A stretch of DNA of 32,636 nucleotides, from contig DAOUAM010000086.1 in assembly GCA_034433305.1 (NCBI GenBank), positions 1 to 32,636 on the forward strand, in the 5' to 3' direction. The notes beneath the pieces are model-generated. The model worked only from the letters and a program-made list of their open reading frames with translations, was not told the DNA's origin and did not search any database. The DNA comes from DAOUAM01 sp034433305 (GTDB lineage: Bacteria > Chloroflexota > Dehalococcoidia > Lucifugimonadales > DAOUAM01). The position numbers and the translations under genes were made by a program. The stretch's first letter is position 1, and each line of letters begins with the position of its first letter. Shown here piece by piece: positions 1-8,230 of this stretch.

Positions 1-47
1 GCCATTTTAGCATACAGGCCAGCGGCGCTGTACAGCAGGCGGCGGGG
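1..47 (-). promoter_or_regulatory. Possible promoter for a gene left of the window
   Basis: Read on the minus strand, the bases after the miaA stop contain a short GC hairpin (CAGCG-C-CGCTG) and then TATGCTAAAATGGC. The TAAAATGGC part matches the -10 region upstream of hisZ in this same window. It could be the -10 box of a gene that starts beyond base 1. No convincing -35 box is visible, so this is weak. Confidence 0.2.
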
Positions 48-998
48 CTAGCCTGGCGCCGCGCAGCCGCCCAGGGCGCGCCGCGCCTCTTCCTCGGCGG
101 CGGCGAGGCCGGCGGGCGTGGCCTGGTGCCAGCGTACCCTGGGGTCGTCCAGCCGGAACCAGGCGTACTGGTGGCGGACGAAGCGGTGAGTCCTGTGCTT
201 GGTCCTGCGGACAGCCTCCTCCAGGGACAGCTCGCCCCGCAGGTGCTGGACAAGCTCCTTGTAGCCGATGCCCGACATGGCCGGCAGCGCCGGGCTGTAG
301 CCCATGGCCAGCAGGCGCTCCACCTCGGCCACCCAGCCGCGGGCTACCATGTCGTCCACCCGCTGGTCTATGCGCCGGTACAGCTCGCCGCGCTCCAGCG
401 TCAGCCCCAGGACGACGGCCCTGTAAGGCGGCGCGGCCTTGCGGGGCGGCGACGGCAGCCGGTCCGGCGAGGCGTGCAGCACCTCCAGGGCACGGACTAC
501 CCTGCGGACGTTCCGGGGGTCAATGCGGCTGGCCGCCTGGGGGTCCAGCCGGGCAAGCTCCTCGTACAGCGCGGCGGCGCCCCCGGCCCTGGCCCGCGCC
601 TCCAGCGCGCGGCGCAGCTCAGGGTCGGGCGGCACCTCCGGGACCTGCCAGCCCTCCAGCAGCCCCCACACGTACTGTCCCGTCCCGCCCACCAGGACCG
701 GCAGCTTCCCTCGGCTGGCGATGTCCTGGATGGCCTCGCCGGCCAGCCGCAGGAACAGCGCCAGGCTGAACTCCTGGTCTGGTGTGATTATGTCAACTAA
801 ATGGTGCGGCACCACGGCGCGCTCCTGGGGCGAGGGCTTGGCCGTGCCGATGTCCATGAAGCGGTAGACCTGCCGGCTGTCGGCGTTGACGATCTCTCCG
901 CCCAACACGCCCGCCAGCCTCAGTGCCAGCGTGCTCTTGCCCACGGCGGTCGGCCCGACTATGGCCAGCAGCGGCGTGCCTGCCTTGCACCCGGACAC
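48..998 (-). CDS. miaA: tRNA dimethylallyltransferase MiaA
   Basis: MiaA transfers a dimethylallyl group from DMAPP to N6 of adenosine 37 in tRNAs that read UNN codons, giving i6A in the cytoplasm. The 316-residue protein has the P-loop GPTAVGKS at residues 15-22, the DSRQVYR substrate motif at 40-46, a GGTGQY motif near 105, and the RNVRRVVRALEV and KHRTHRFVRHQYAWFR segments of the family. The length is normal. The start is GTG at 998; an AGGAGG lies about 12 bases upstream, which is longer than usual, but no closer in-frame start exists. It is the last gene of the tsaC-to-miaA run, 98 bases after tpiA, with its own TATAAT box at 1023-1028. Identification is secure. Confidence 0.96.
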   Translation of the reverse strand: MSGCKAGTPLLAIVGPTAVGKSTLALRLAGVLGGEIVNADSRQVYRFMDIGTAKPSPQERAVVPHHLVDIITPDQEFSLALFLRLAGEAIQDIASRGKLPVLVGGTGQYVWGLLEGWQVPEVPPDPELRRALEARARAGGAAALYEELARLDPQAASRIDPRNVRRVVRALEVLHASPDRLPSPPRKAAPPYRAVVLGLTLERGELYRRIDQRVDDMVARGWVAEVERLLAMGYSPALPAMSGIGYKELVQHLRGELSLEEAVRRTKHRTHRFVRHQYAWFRLDDPRVRWHQATPAGLAAAEEEARRALGGCAAPG

Positions 999-1022
999 AG
1001 GACGTGAAGACCTCCTGCAGCG

Positions 1023-1028
1023 ATTATA
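1023..1028 (-). promoter_or_regulatory. Candidate -10 box of miaA
   Basis: A perfect TATAAT on the minus strand lies 25 bases before the GTG start of miaA, followed by the AGGAGG ribosome site. No good -35 hexamer is seen at 16-18 bases, so the promoter may be weak or may need an activator. Confidence 0.45.
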
Positions 1029-1096
1029 CCTGCCAGCGGGCCTGTCTCGTCTCAGCGTCGGTTGCCTGGTCCTTATGCACCCGGTGGGAGCGTGCG

Positions 1097-1855
1097 CTAC
1101 CTCCTGGCCTCGGCGGCCTTGCGGGCGATCTGCACGAAGGACTCAGCATTGAGGCTGGCGCCGCCCACCAGCGCGCCATGTATGTCCTTCTCGCCCATGA
1201 AGTCGGCGATGTTGGCGGGGCTGACGCTGCCGCCGTAGAGCAGTGGCACGCTGGCCGCGGCCTGGGCGCCGTGGAGCGATGCCAGCACCTTCCTGATGTG
1301 GGCCATCACGGCCTGGGCCACGTCGGGCGTGGCCGCCCTGCCGGTGCCGATGGCCCACACAGGCTCGTAGGCGATGGCCACCGTGTCCAGCGACTCCACG
1401 CCGGCCAGCCCTCCCCTGACCTGCCGCTCCACCACCGCCTCCGCCCTGCCCTGCTCCCGCTCGGCAAGCTGCTCTCCCACGCACAGGATGGGCCTCAGTC
1501 CGGCCTTCAGCGCGGCCCTCACCTTCTTGTTGACGGCATCATCCGTCTCACCGAAGTGCTGGCGCCGCTCCGAGTGGCCCAGGATGACGTACTGGCACAG
1601 CCCGGCCAGCATCAGCGGCGACACCTCGCCGGTGTAGGCGCCCTTCTCCTCGTGGTGCATGTTCTGGGCGCCCAGCCTTATGCTGGAGCCTTTGAGCAGC
1701 TCCCCCACGACCGCCAGGGATATGAAGGGTGGGCAGACCACCTTCTCCACGCCGCTTACCGCGTCCAGCCCCGGCCTCATTTTCGTGGCCAGGTCCCTGG
1801 CCTCGGGGAGGGTGGTATTCATCTTCCAGTTGCCCGCGATGATGACAGGGGGCAT
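1097..1855 (-). CDS. tpiA: Triosephosphate isomerase
   Basis: Interconverts dihydroxyacetone phosphate and glyceraldehyde 3-phosphate in cytosolic glycolysis and gluconeogenesis. The 252-residue TIM barrel shows AGNWKMN at residues 7-13 (substrate lysine), the ILGHSERR segment with the catalytic histidine, and AYEPVWAIGTG with the catalytic glutamate and the start of mobile loop 6, then LYGGSVSPAN near the phosphate site. The start is ATG at 1855, with GGAGG 8 bases upstream. It follows apgM by 59 bases and precedes miaA, in a run with pgk and apgM, so three triose-level enzymes are probably co-transcribed. Nothing is unusual in the protein. Confidence 0.97.
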   Translation of the reverse strand: MPPVIIAGNWKMNTTLPEARDLATKMRPGLDAVSGVEKVVCPPFISLAVVGELLKGSSIRLGAQNMHHEEKGAYTGEVSPLMLAGLCQYVILGHSERRQHFGETDDAVNKKVRAALKAGLRPILCVGEQLAEREQGRAEAVVERQVRGGLAGVESLDTVAIAYEPVWAIGTGRAATPDVAQAVMAHIRKVLASLHGAQAAASVPLLYGGSVSPANIADFMGEKDIHGALVGGASLNAESFVQIARKAAEARR

Positions 1856-1914
1856 ATGTGCTGCCTCCGCGCTTGGATTTCCGACGCTCAGGCGATGGTG
1901 GAGCTGGCCGGGGG

Positions 1915-3120
1915 CTACGGCCCGAACTTGACCAGCTTCCCTGCGTGGGCCAGGGCCAGCAGCATGACGCTGGTGGCGGGGATGCGCCCCAGGGAGCCGG
2001 CGGCGCAGCCGCGCTCGGAGAACTCGGGGGCGCCCTCGCCCCTGGTCAGCGACGAGTGGACCAGCAGCGGCACCGGGTGCCAGCTATGGCTGCCCATGAT
2101 GGCCGGCGTGGCGTGGTCGCCGGCCACTACCAGCACGTCGGGCTTCAGGTCCAGCAGCTTGGGTATGCGGGCGTCCAGCTCCTCCAGCCGGGCCACCTTG
2201 GCCTCGAAGTTGCCGTCCTCGCCGGCCGCGTCGGCCGGCTTGTAGTGCAGGAAGAAGAAGTCATGCTCGCCGTAGTGCTGCTCCAGGGTGTCCAGCTCGT
2301 CGTCGAAGGTGGAGCCGGTGGGCAGCACCTTCATGCCCACCACCTGGGCCAGGCCACGGTACATGGGGTAGGCGGCGATGGCGCCCGGCCTGAGGTTGTA
2401 GGTCTCGCCCATGCTGGGCAGGTGGGGGAGCCGGGAGAAGCCCCGCAGCAGCACCATGTTGGCCCTGTCCCGGTCGCCCAGCAGCTCGCGGGCCGCCGCG
2501 ATGAAGGCGTTCACCGCCCGGGCCGTCTTCTCCGATTCGCTGGACAGCGCCCTGGCCTCCAGGGGAGGCACCCCCAGCGCCTGGGGGTCCGTCTCGCCGA
2601 CCCTGTCATCCAGCCCGTCGCCCCGCAGCACCAGCACGAAGCGGTAGTCCCTGACGGGATAGACCGAGATGTCCACGCCAGGTACCTCCACCTGGTCCAG
2701 CAGCGCCACCAGCGGCGCGCTCTCCTCGGTGGGGATGCGCCCCGCGCGGCGGTCCGTCAGCCTGCCCCGGGAGTCCACGGTGCAGAAGTTGCCCCTGGCG
2801 GCCACGTCGCCCTCGGCCAGCTCAACGCCGATGCCCAGGGCCTCCAGCACGCCGCGGCCCATGAGGTACTTCACCGGGTCATAGCCGAAGAGGGCCATGT
2901 GGCCTGGCCCGCTGCCCGGCGTTATCCCTGGCAGCACCGGCGTCGTCAGGCCGCAGGCGCTGCGCTGCGCCAGCCGGTCCAGGTTGGGCAGGTGGGCCGT
3001 CTCCAGCTCCGACTTGCCCGTTTCAGGATGGGGCGTGCCCCCCAGGCCGTCCGCCACCAGCATCACGATTTTGGACGGCGTTGACTGGCAGATGTCCCTG
3101 ATGTAAGGGAAGTCTATCAC
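1915..3120 (-). CDS. apgM: Cofactor-independent phosphoglycerate mutase, archaeal type (ApgM)
   Basis: Interconverts 3- and 2-phosphoglycerate without 2,3-bisphosphoglycerate. The 401-residue protein is an alkaline-phosphatase-superfamily metalloenzyme: VADGLGG near residue 23 gives a metal ligand, TPGSGPGHMALFGYDP near 67-82 is the ApgM signature with the nucleophile region, and VVAGDHATP near 335 supplies further metal ligands. It resembles the archaeal and Aquifex/Dehalococcoides-type ApgM more than the 510-residue GpmI. The start is GTG at 3120, 4 bases after the pgk stop, so it is probably translated together with pgk. Its glycolytic neighbours pgk and tpiA agree with the call. Confidence 0.93.
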   Translation of the reverse strand: MIDFPYIRDICQSTPSKIVMLVADGLGGTPHPETGKSELETAHLPNLDRLAQRSACGLTTPVLPGITPGSGPGHMALFGYDPVKYLMGRGVLEALGIGVELAEGDVAARGNFCTVDSRGRLTDRRAGRIPTEESAPLVALLDQVEVPGVDISVYPVRDYRFVLVLRGDGLDDRVGETDPQALGVPPLEARALSSESEKTARAVNAFIAAARELLGDRDRANMVLLRGFSRLPHLPSMGETYNLRPGAIAAYPMYRGLAQVVGMKVLPTGSTFDDELDTLEQHYGEHDFFFLHYKPADAAGEDGNFEAKVARLEELDARIPKLLDLKPDVLVVAGDHATPAIMGSHSWHPVPLLVHSSLTRGEGAPEFSERGCAAGSLGRIPATSVMLLALAHAGKLVKFGP

Positions 3121-3124
3121 GGCC

Positions 3125-4324
3125 TCATTCCTTGTCGTTGAGGGCTGCGACGCCAGGCAGCACCTTGCCCTCCAGGAACTCCAGCGAGGCGCCGCCGCCG
3201 GTGGAGACGTGGGTCATCCTGTCGGCCAGGCCCAGGGACTCCACGGCCTCGGCGGTGGAGCCGCCGCCAACGACGGTCGTGGCGCCCTTGAGGCCGGCCA
3301 GCGCCCTGGCGATGCGCTCCGTGCCCTGGGCAAAGGCCTTCCACTCGAAGACCCCCATGGGGCCGTTCCACACCACCGTCCTGGCCTGCCTCAGCGCCTC
3401 CTCGCAGGCCGACACCGTCCTGGGGCCGATGTCCATGATGCGCCAGCCGGCGGGGACCTGCTCCACCGCCACGGTGCGATGCCAGGCGTTCTCGGCGAAG
3501 GCGTCGGCTATGACGGCGTCCACGGGCAGGAGCAGCTTGAGTCCCCTGCCCTGGGCGCCGCGCATGAACTCGGCGGCGAACTGGACGCGGTCTTCCTCCA
3601 CCAGGGAGTCGCCCACCTGGAGACCTCTGGCCTTGAGGAAGGTGGCGGCCATCCCGCCGCCGATGATGAGGATGTCCACTCGCCGCGCCAGGTTCTCCAG
3701 CACGGCGATCTTGTCCGATACCTTGGCCCCGCCCAGGATGGCGGCGAAGGGCCGCTGGGGCGACTCCAGCGCCCTGCCCAGCATCTCCAGCTCGCGGGCC
3801 ATGAGGAAACCTGCCACGGCCACGGGCACGAACTTTGTTACCGCCTCGGTGGAGGCGTGCGCCCGGTGGGCCGCGCCGAAGGCGTCGTTGACGTAGATTT
3901 CGGCCAGCGACGCCAGCTTCCGTGCGAACTCGGGGTCGTTCTTCTCCTCCTCGCGGTGGAAGCGCAGGTTCTCCAGCATCAGCAGGCCGCCCGGCTTAAG
4001 CTCGGACACCATGCGCTCCACCTCGGGGCCGATGCAGTCGGGCGCCTGCTGGACGGGCATGCCCAGCAGGGTGGAAAGGCGCTTGCTCACCGGCTCCAGG
4101 CGGTACTCGGGCACCACCTTGCCGCCGGGCCGGCCCAGGTGCGAGCACAGCACGACCTTGCACCCGCGCTGGACAAGGTAGTTGACAGTGGGAAGGGAGG
4201 CCCGGATGCGGCTATCGTCGGATATCTCCGTCGTGCCGGGGTGGAAGGGCACGTTGTAGTCCACCCTGACCAGCACGGTCTTGCCTGCGACGTCTACGTC
4301 CTGGATGGTCTTCTTGTTCATCAT
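3125..4324 (-). CDS. pgk: Phosphoglycerate kinase
   Basis: Transfers phosphate between 1,3-bisphosphoglycerate and ADP, the first ATP-yielding step of glycolysis. The protein of about 399 residues shows VLVRVDYNVP near the N-terminus, CSHLGRPGG, the FGAAHRAHAS segment, AILGGAKVSDKI for nucleotide binding, WNGPMGVFEW, and TVVGGGSTAEAV near the C-terminus. The open frame extends to 4384, but AGGGAG just before the paired ATGs at 4324 and 4321 and a promoter at 4341-4369 support the shorter start. It heads pgk-apgM-tpiA. A gap gene for glyceraldehyde-3-phosphate dehydrogenase is not adjacent here. Confidence 0.97.
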   Translation of the reverse strand: MMNKKTIQDVDVAGKTVLVRVDYNVPFHPGTTEISDDSRIRASLPTVNYLVQRGCKVVLCSHLGRPGGKVVPEYRLEPVSKRLSTLLGMPVQQAPDCIGPEVERMVSELKPGGLLMLENLRFHREEEKNDPEFARKLASLAEIYVNDAFGAAHRAHASTEAVTKFVPVAVAGFLMARELEMLGRALESPQRPFAAILGGAKVSDKIAVLENLARRVDILIIGGGMAATFLKARGLQVGDSLVEEDRVQFAAEFMRGAQGRGLKLLLPVDAVIADAFAENAWHRTVAVEQVPAGWRIMDIGPRTVSACEEALRQARTVVWNGPMGVFEWKAFAQGTERIARALAGLKGATTVVGGGSTAEAVESLGLADRMTHVSTGGGASLEFLEGKVLPGVAALNDKE

Positions 4325-4340
4325 CTGCTCTCCCTGAGAG

Positions 4341-4369
4341 CGTATAAGGGACTTTGCCGCCACTTTCAA
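4341..4369 (-). promoter_or_regulatory. Candidate pgk promoter
   Basis: On the minus strand TTGAAA (4364-4369) is followed after 17 bases by TATACG (4341-4346), ending 17 bases before the chosen ATG of pgk. It lies in the 123-base gap after the prenyl-synthase-like gene and would let the glycolytic genes be expressed separately from tsaC. Confidence 0.45.
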
Positions 4370-4447
4370 GCAGAGTGGGTACAAGGCATGCTGAAGGCCT
4401 GGGCAGCGTATATCCAGGTGGGGCTAACATGCGTGGACGACGGCCTG

Positions 4448-5473
4448 CTATGCCTTCACCAGGGCGTCCACGTACTGCCTGATCTCGGTCAGGGCGCTGG
4501 GATGGACGCGGAGGGCGTCCAGCGCCGCCAGCGCCTCCTTGCGGTAGCGCTCCACCTGCGCCTCGCAGTACTCCCTGGCGCCCAGGCTGTCCATCAGCCG
4601 GCGCAGCCTGCCCACAGCCTCGGCATCCAGCACCCGCTTGAAGTAAATCTCCCCTAGCTGCCGCTTCTCGCTGACACTGGCCTTCTCCAGCGCGTAAGCG
4701 ATGGGCAGGACTTTCTTCTTGTTCAGCACCTCGTGGCCTGGCATGGCGTCCTGGCTGCCGTTGCCCCACAGCTCCCGCAGGTCGGCCCGGACCTGCAGGG
4801 CGACGCCAAGCTTGGCGCCGCAGGCCCACATGGCCTCCTGGGCCTCGCTGTCCGCCGAGGCCGTCAGGGCGCCCAGCCTCATGGCGCAGGCGGCCAGCGC
4901 GCCAGCCTTCTTCTGCGCCATCCTGGAGTAGGCGTCCACGGTCACGTCCAGACGCTCCTGGGCCTCCAGGTCCATGAAGCGGCCCTCGCACAGGTCCAGC
5001 GTGGCCTGGTCCAGCAGCCTGGTGGCCTGGAAAGTCCTTTCGGCGGGTATGCCCCGCTGGAGCAGCCGGAACAGCGCCAGGCGCGCCAGGGCATGCATCC
5101 CGTCGCCGGCGTTGATGGCCTGGGCTGGCCCCCAGACCCACCAGACAGCGTTGCGAGTGTCGCGGGCGGGCACACCCGACAGGACGTCATCGTGGATCTG
5201 GGCGAAGTTATGGACAAGCTCCACGGCCGCCGCGGCAGGCAGCGCTGACTCGGTCTCGCCGCCGGCCAGGCGGCAGGCCAGCAGGCACAGGATGCCGTGG
5301 ACTCGCTGGGCGCGCCCTCGCTCCTCGGGGGCCAGGGGCTGCCCGCGCTCGTCGCTCCAGCCCAGGTGGTAGCTCATCATCCGGTAGAGAGGCATGGGCC
5401 GCTCGGACAGAATGCCGACCAGCTCGGACTCCAGCCGCTCCGCCAGTTCCTGTACTACTGAGGGAAGAGTCAC
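4448..5473 (-). CDS. Polyprenyl-synthetase-fold protein with degraded catalytic motifs
   Basis: The 341-residue protein has the all-helical trans-isoprenyl diphosphate synthase fold: HNFAQIHDDV near residue 88, INAGDGMHALARLAL near 120, CEGRFMDLE near 162, and LNKKKVLPIAYALE near 250. The family uses two DDxxD/DDxxG motifs to bind magnesium and diphosphates. Here the first reads DDVLS (95-99), the second ADLRE (230-234), and the N-terminal GKRxRP substrate motif is replaced by GRAQRVHG (53-60). It may be a non-catalytic partner, or have changed specificity. The GTG start at 5473 overlaps the tsaC stop as GTGA, so the two are co-translated. Fold assignment is firm; enzyme activity is doubtful. 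Confidence 0.8.
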   Translation of the reverse strand: MTLPSVVQELAERLESELVGILSERPMPLYRMMSYHLGWSDERGQPLAPEERGRAQRVHGILCLLACRLAGGETESALPAAAAVELVHNFAQIHDDVLSGVPARDTRNAVWWVWGPAQAINAGDGMHALARLALFRLLQRGIPAERTFQATRLLDQATLDLCEGRFMDLEAQERLDVTVDAYSRMAQKKAGALAACAMRLGALTASADSEAQEAMWACGAKLGVALQVRADLRELWGNGSQDAMPGHEVLNKKKVLPIAYALEKASVSEKRQLGEIYFKRVLDAEAVGRLRRLMDSLGAREYCEAQVERYRKEALAALDALRVHPSALTEIRQYVDALVKA

Positions 5474-6129
5474 GGTACGTCTCGGGTGTGTGCCAGAAGT
5501 GTCTGACAGACTGCCTCGATCTCGGCGGCAGACACAGCGCCCTGGCGCAGCACCCTCGGCGGCGTGGCCGTCACGTCCAGCACCGTGGAGGGGACTCCGC
5601 CCGGGGCCTCACCGCCGTCCACCACCAGGTCTACCTGGCCGCCAAGCTGCTCCCTGACCGCCTGGGCCGTAGTCAGGCCTGGCATGCCGCTGAGGTTGGC
5701 GCTGGTGCCGGTGATGGGCGCCCCCAGCTCCCGGACGATGGCCCTGGGCACCCAGTGGTCCGGGACACGCAGGCCCACCGTCGGCTTGCCGCCCGTCACC
5801 ACGTCGGGGATGAAGGGTGCCTTCTTGAGCACCAGGGTCAGCGCGCCAGGCCAGAAGCGCTCCGCCAGCGCCCTGGCTATCTCGGGGACGTCCATGGCGT
5901 ACCTGTCCATGTCACCGACGTCGGCCACCAGGAGCGGCAGGGCCATGCCCTCCGGGCGGCCCTTCACCTGGAAGATGCGCCTGACAGCCCGCTCGTCCAG
6001 GGCGCACGCCGCCAGGCCGTAGAGCGTATCGGTGGGGATAGCCACCACGCCACCACTCCTCAGCACTCCCACGGCGGCATGCACCTGCTCTTGCAGCATC
6101 TCGCTGGAGAGGAAAAGATGCGCTGGCAT
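5470..6129 (-). CDS. tsaC: Threonylcarbamoyl-AMP synthase (TsaC/Sua5/YrdC family)
   Basis: Makes threonylcarbamoyl-AMP from threonine, bicarbonate and ATP for the universal t6A37 modification of ANN-decoding tRNAs. The 219-residue protein has the YrdC domain throughout: IPTDTLYGLAACA near residue 30, KGRPEGMALPLLV near 60, and the ITGTSANLSG motif near 140. It lacks the extra C-terminal Sua5 domain, so it is the short TsaC form. The frame extends to 6162, but ATG at 6129 follows GGAGGTAGA and is the better start. It begins the leftward run of six genes and is transcribed divergently from guaA across a 57-base gap. Confidence 0.92.
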   Translation of the reverse strand: MPAHLFLSSEMLQEQVHAAVGVLRSGGVVAIPTDTLYGLAACALDERAVRRIFQVKGRPEGMALPLLVADVGDMDRYAMDVPEIARALAERFWPGALTLVLKKAPFIPDVVTGGKPTVGLRVPDHWVPRAIVRELGAPITGTSANLSGMPGLTTAQAVREQLGGQVDLVVDGGEAPGGVPSTVLDVTATPPRVLRQGAVSAAEIEAVCQTLLAHTRDVP

Positions 6130-6186
6130 TCTACCTCCGACCTGCCCTAGTATATCATACAAGTAATGCAGGAAAGCGGTGGCAAA
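6130..6186. promoter_or_regulatory. Divergent tsaC/guaA promoter region
   Basis: The 57 bases between the two divergent starts hold an AT-rich core (6149-6160). On the minus strand it contains overlapping -10-like TATGAT and TATACT, close to the tsaC ribosome site; on the plus strand it contains TATCAT. -35 boxes are poor on both strands. Confidence 0.35.
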
Positions 6187-7857
6187 ATGTCACAAGATTC
6201 CCAGACCCCCAAAAGCCTGAGGGTGGCAGCCAGCGATGACCTGGAGGTCTCGGCCTACCTGGAGATCGCCAGGGAAAAGGGCGGGCAGCAGCCCCGCCCT
6301 GGGCCGCAGGGCAGGACACAGAGCGAGTCGGTCGTCATCATTGACTTTGGCTCCCAGTACTCCAGGCTCATCGCCCGGCGCGTGCGGGAGAGCAAGGTCT
6401 ACTGCGAGATCGTCCCCCACGACGCGCCCTGGGAGGCCGTGGCGGCCCTGAACCCCCGGGGCGTCATCCTTTCGGGAGGGCCGGCCAGCGTCTATGAGGA
6501 GGGCGCGCCCATGGCGCCACCCTGGGTGTACGACAGCGGCCTGCCCGTGCTGGGCATCTGCTACGGCATGCAGGTCATGGCCCACCAGCTCGGCGGCAAG
6601 GTGGCGCCCAGCACCAGGCGGGAGTATGGCCACGCTGTGCTCCACCAGAATGCTACGGGCGACCCCCTGTTCCACGACCTGCCGGCCTCCATGCCCGTGT
6701 GGATGAGCCACGGCGACCGGATAGTGGAGCCGCCGCCCGGCTTCTCGGCCCTGGCTTACACCGAGAACTCGCCCATCGCGGTCATGGGCAACCGCAAGGG
6801 CATGGTCGGCATCCAGTTCCATCCCGAGGTGGCCCATACCCCGCTGGGCAAGGCGCTCATCGAGAACTTCCTGTACCGCGTGTGCGGCTGCCAGGGCCTG
6901 TGGACGCCGGGCAACTTCGTGGCCCAGGCCATGGAGAGCATCCGGGAGCAGGTAGGCCCCGGCAGGGTCATATGCGCCCTGTCTGGAGGCGTGGACTCCG
7001 CAGTCACCGCCACCCTCATCCACCGCGCCGTGGGCGACCAGCTCACCTGCATCTTCGTCAACAACGGCCTGCTGCGCCGCCAGGAGCCGGAGCGCGTCCT
7101 GGACACCTTCAGGAAGCACCTCAAGGTGCAGCTCATCTACGCCGACGCCTCGGAGATATTCCTGGGCGCCCTCAAGGGCGTTGTGGACCCCGAGCAGAAG
7201 CGGCGCACCATCGGCCAGGAGTTCATCAGGGTGTTCGAGGAGCAGGCGGCCCGCGTGGGCAAGGTGGACTTCCTGGCCCAGGGCACACTCTACCCGGACG
7301 TCATCGAGAGCAAGACCAGCGAGAGCAAGGTATCTTCCAAGATCAAGACGCACCATAACGTGGGCGGCCTGCCCCAGCATATGAAGCTGCGGCTGGTGGA
7401 GCCGCTGCGCTACCTGTTCAAGGACGAGGTGCGGGAGGTCGGCCTGGAGCTGGGCCTGCCCGAGGAGATGGTCTATCGCCAGCCCTTCCCCGGCCCCGGC
7501 CTGGCCATCCGCATCATGGGCGAGGTCACTCACGAGAAGCTGGAGATACTGCGGGCCGCCGACTGGATCGTCATGGACGAGATCAAGGCCAACAACCTGT
7601 ACCGCCAGCTATGGCAGAGCTTCGCCGTCCTGACCAACACCCACACGGTGGGCGTCATGGGCGACTACCGCACCTACGGCTACGTGGTCGCCGTGCGGGC
7701 CGTCACCAGCGAGGACGCCATGACGGCGGACTGGGCGCGCCTGCCCTACGACGTGCTGGCCCGCATCTCCAGCCGCATCGCCAACGAGGTGCCAGGGGTC
7801 AACCGCATAGTGTACGACATCACCAGCAAGCCGCCGGGCACCATCGAGTGGGAGTAA
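6187..7857 (+). CDS. guaA: GMP synthase (glutamine-hydrolysing)
   Basis: Converts XMP to GMP using glutamine and ATP. The 556-residue protein has a class I glutamine amidotransferase domain (DFGSQYS at 53-59, GICYGMQ with the nucleophile cysteine, FHPEVAHT with the His/Glu pair), a PP-loop ATP pyrophosphatase (CALSGGVDSAVT), and the C-terminal dimerisation domain ending VYDITSKPPGTIEWE. About 47 residues precede the usual GuaA start, rich in Q, P, R and G, with no recognised domain. ATG at 6187 has GGTGG nearby and is preferred over ATG at 6166, which has no ribosome site. It is transcribed away from tsaC and reads into the TfoX-like gene. Confidence 0.97.
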   Translation: MSQDSQTPKSLRVAASDDLEVSAYLEIAREKGGQQPRPGPQGRTQSESVVIIDFGSQYSRLIARRVRESKVYCEIVPHDAPWEAVAALNPRGVILSGGPASVYEEGAPMAPPWVYDSGLPVLGICYGMQVMAHQLGGKVAPSTRREYGHAVLHQNATGDPLFHDLPASMPVWMSHGDRIVEPPPGFSALAYTENSPIAVMGNRKGMVGIQFHPEVAHTPLGKALIENFLYRVCGCQGLWTPGNFVAQAMESIREQVGPGRVICALSGGVDSAVTATLIHRAVGDQLTCIFVNNGLLRRQEPERVLDTFRKHLKVQLIYADASEIFLGALKGVVDPEQKRRTIGQEFIRVFEEQAARVGKVDFLAQGTLYPDVIESKTSESKVSSKIKTHHNVGGLPQHMKLRLVEPLRYLFKDEVREVGLELGLPEEMVYRQPFPGPGLAIRIMGEVTHEKLEILRAADWIVMDEIKANNLYRQLWQSFAVLTNTHTVGVMGDYRTYGYVVAVRAVTSEDAMTADWARLPYDVLARISSRIANEVPGVNRIVYDITSKPPGTIEWE

Positions 7858-7861
7858 GCCC

Positions 7862-8230
7862 ATGTCCCTGGACGAAGAGCTGACCATAGACGAAGAGGTC
7901 AGGCGCGAGCTGGACAGCCACCTGCTGGCCTGGGAAGGCGTGACCACTGGCAGGCTGCTGGGCGGCGTGGCCTACCTCGTCCAGGACAGGCCCTTTGCCG
8001 TGCTGCTGGAGGGGGTCATCGGCATGTGCCTGCCCGGCCAGCTACGGTCGCGGGCGCTCTCCCTGGCCGGCGTTTCCCCCTTCCGGCCCACCGCCGGCGG
8101 CGCCGAGCCCCAGGCAGACCTGCCCCTGAAAGGCCAGTGGGTGCAGTTTGTCCTGCTGCTGCCCGAGGACACCCCCGAGGTGCTGCCCTGGCTGGAGGCT
8201 GCCTTCCAGTACGCTAGATATCCAGGATGA
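7862..8230 (+). CDS. TfoX N-terminal-domain-like small protein
   Basis: This 122-residue protein starts 4 bases after the guaA stop and is probably in the same transcript. The pattern WEGVTTGRLLGGVAYLVQ, then a FAVLLEG strand, then VSPFRP, and a QFVLLLPEDTPEVLPWLEAAFQYA end resembles the TfoX/Sxy N-terminal domain (normally RxMFGG, FALxxDG, PFxY, YYEVPxD). In this family the role of single-domain members is not established, so no function is assigned. No signal peptide or membrane segment is visible. Its last 17 bases overlap the end of the convergent archease gene. The family call is by motif resemblance only. Confidence 0.6.
   Translation: MSLDEELTIDEEVRRELDSHLLAWEGVTTGRLLGGVAYLVQDRPFAVLLEGVIGMCLPGQLRSRALSLAGVSPFRPTAGGAEPQADLPLKGQWVQFVLLLPEDTPEVLPWLEAAFQYARYPG

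Noticed and set aside
923..2245. A 440-residue frame antisense to miaA, tpiA and apgM
   Set aside because: It crosses three real genes and their gaps and has no recognisable domain.
3209..4657. A 482-residue frame antisense to pgk
   Set aside because: It covers the well-supported pgk gene in antisense, with composition typical of shadow frames and no motifs.
8214..8230. The 17-base overlap of convergent gene ends as a regulatory antisense site
   Set aside because: Short convergent overlaps are common in compact genomes; nothing else marks this one.
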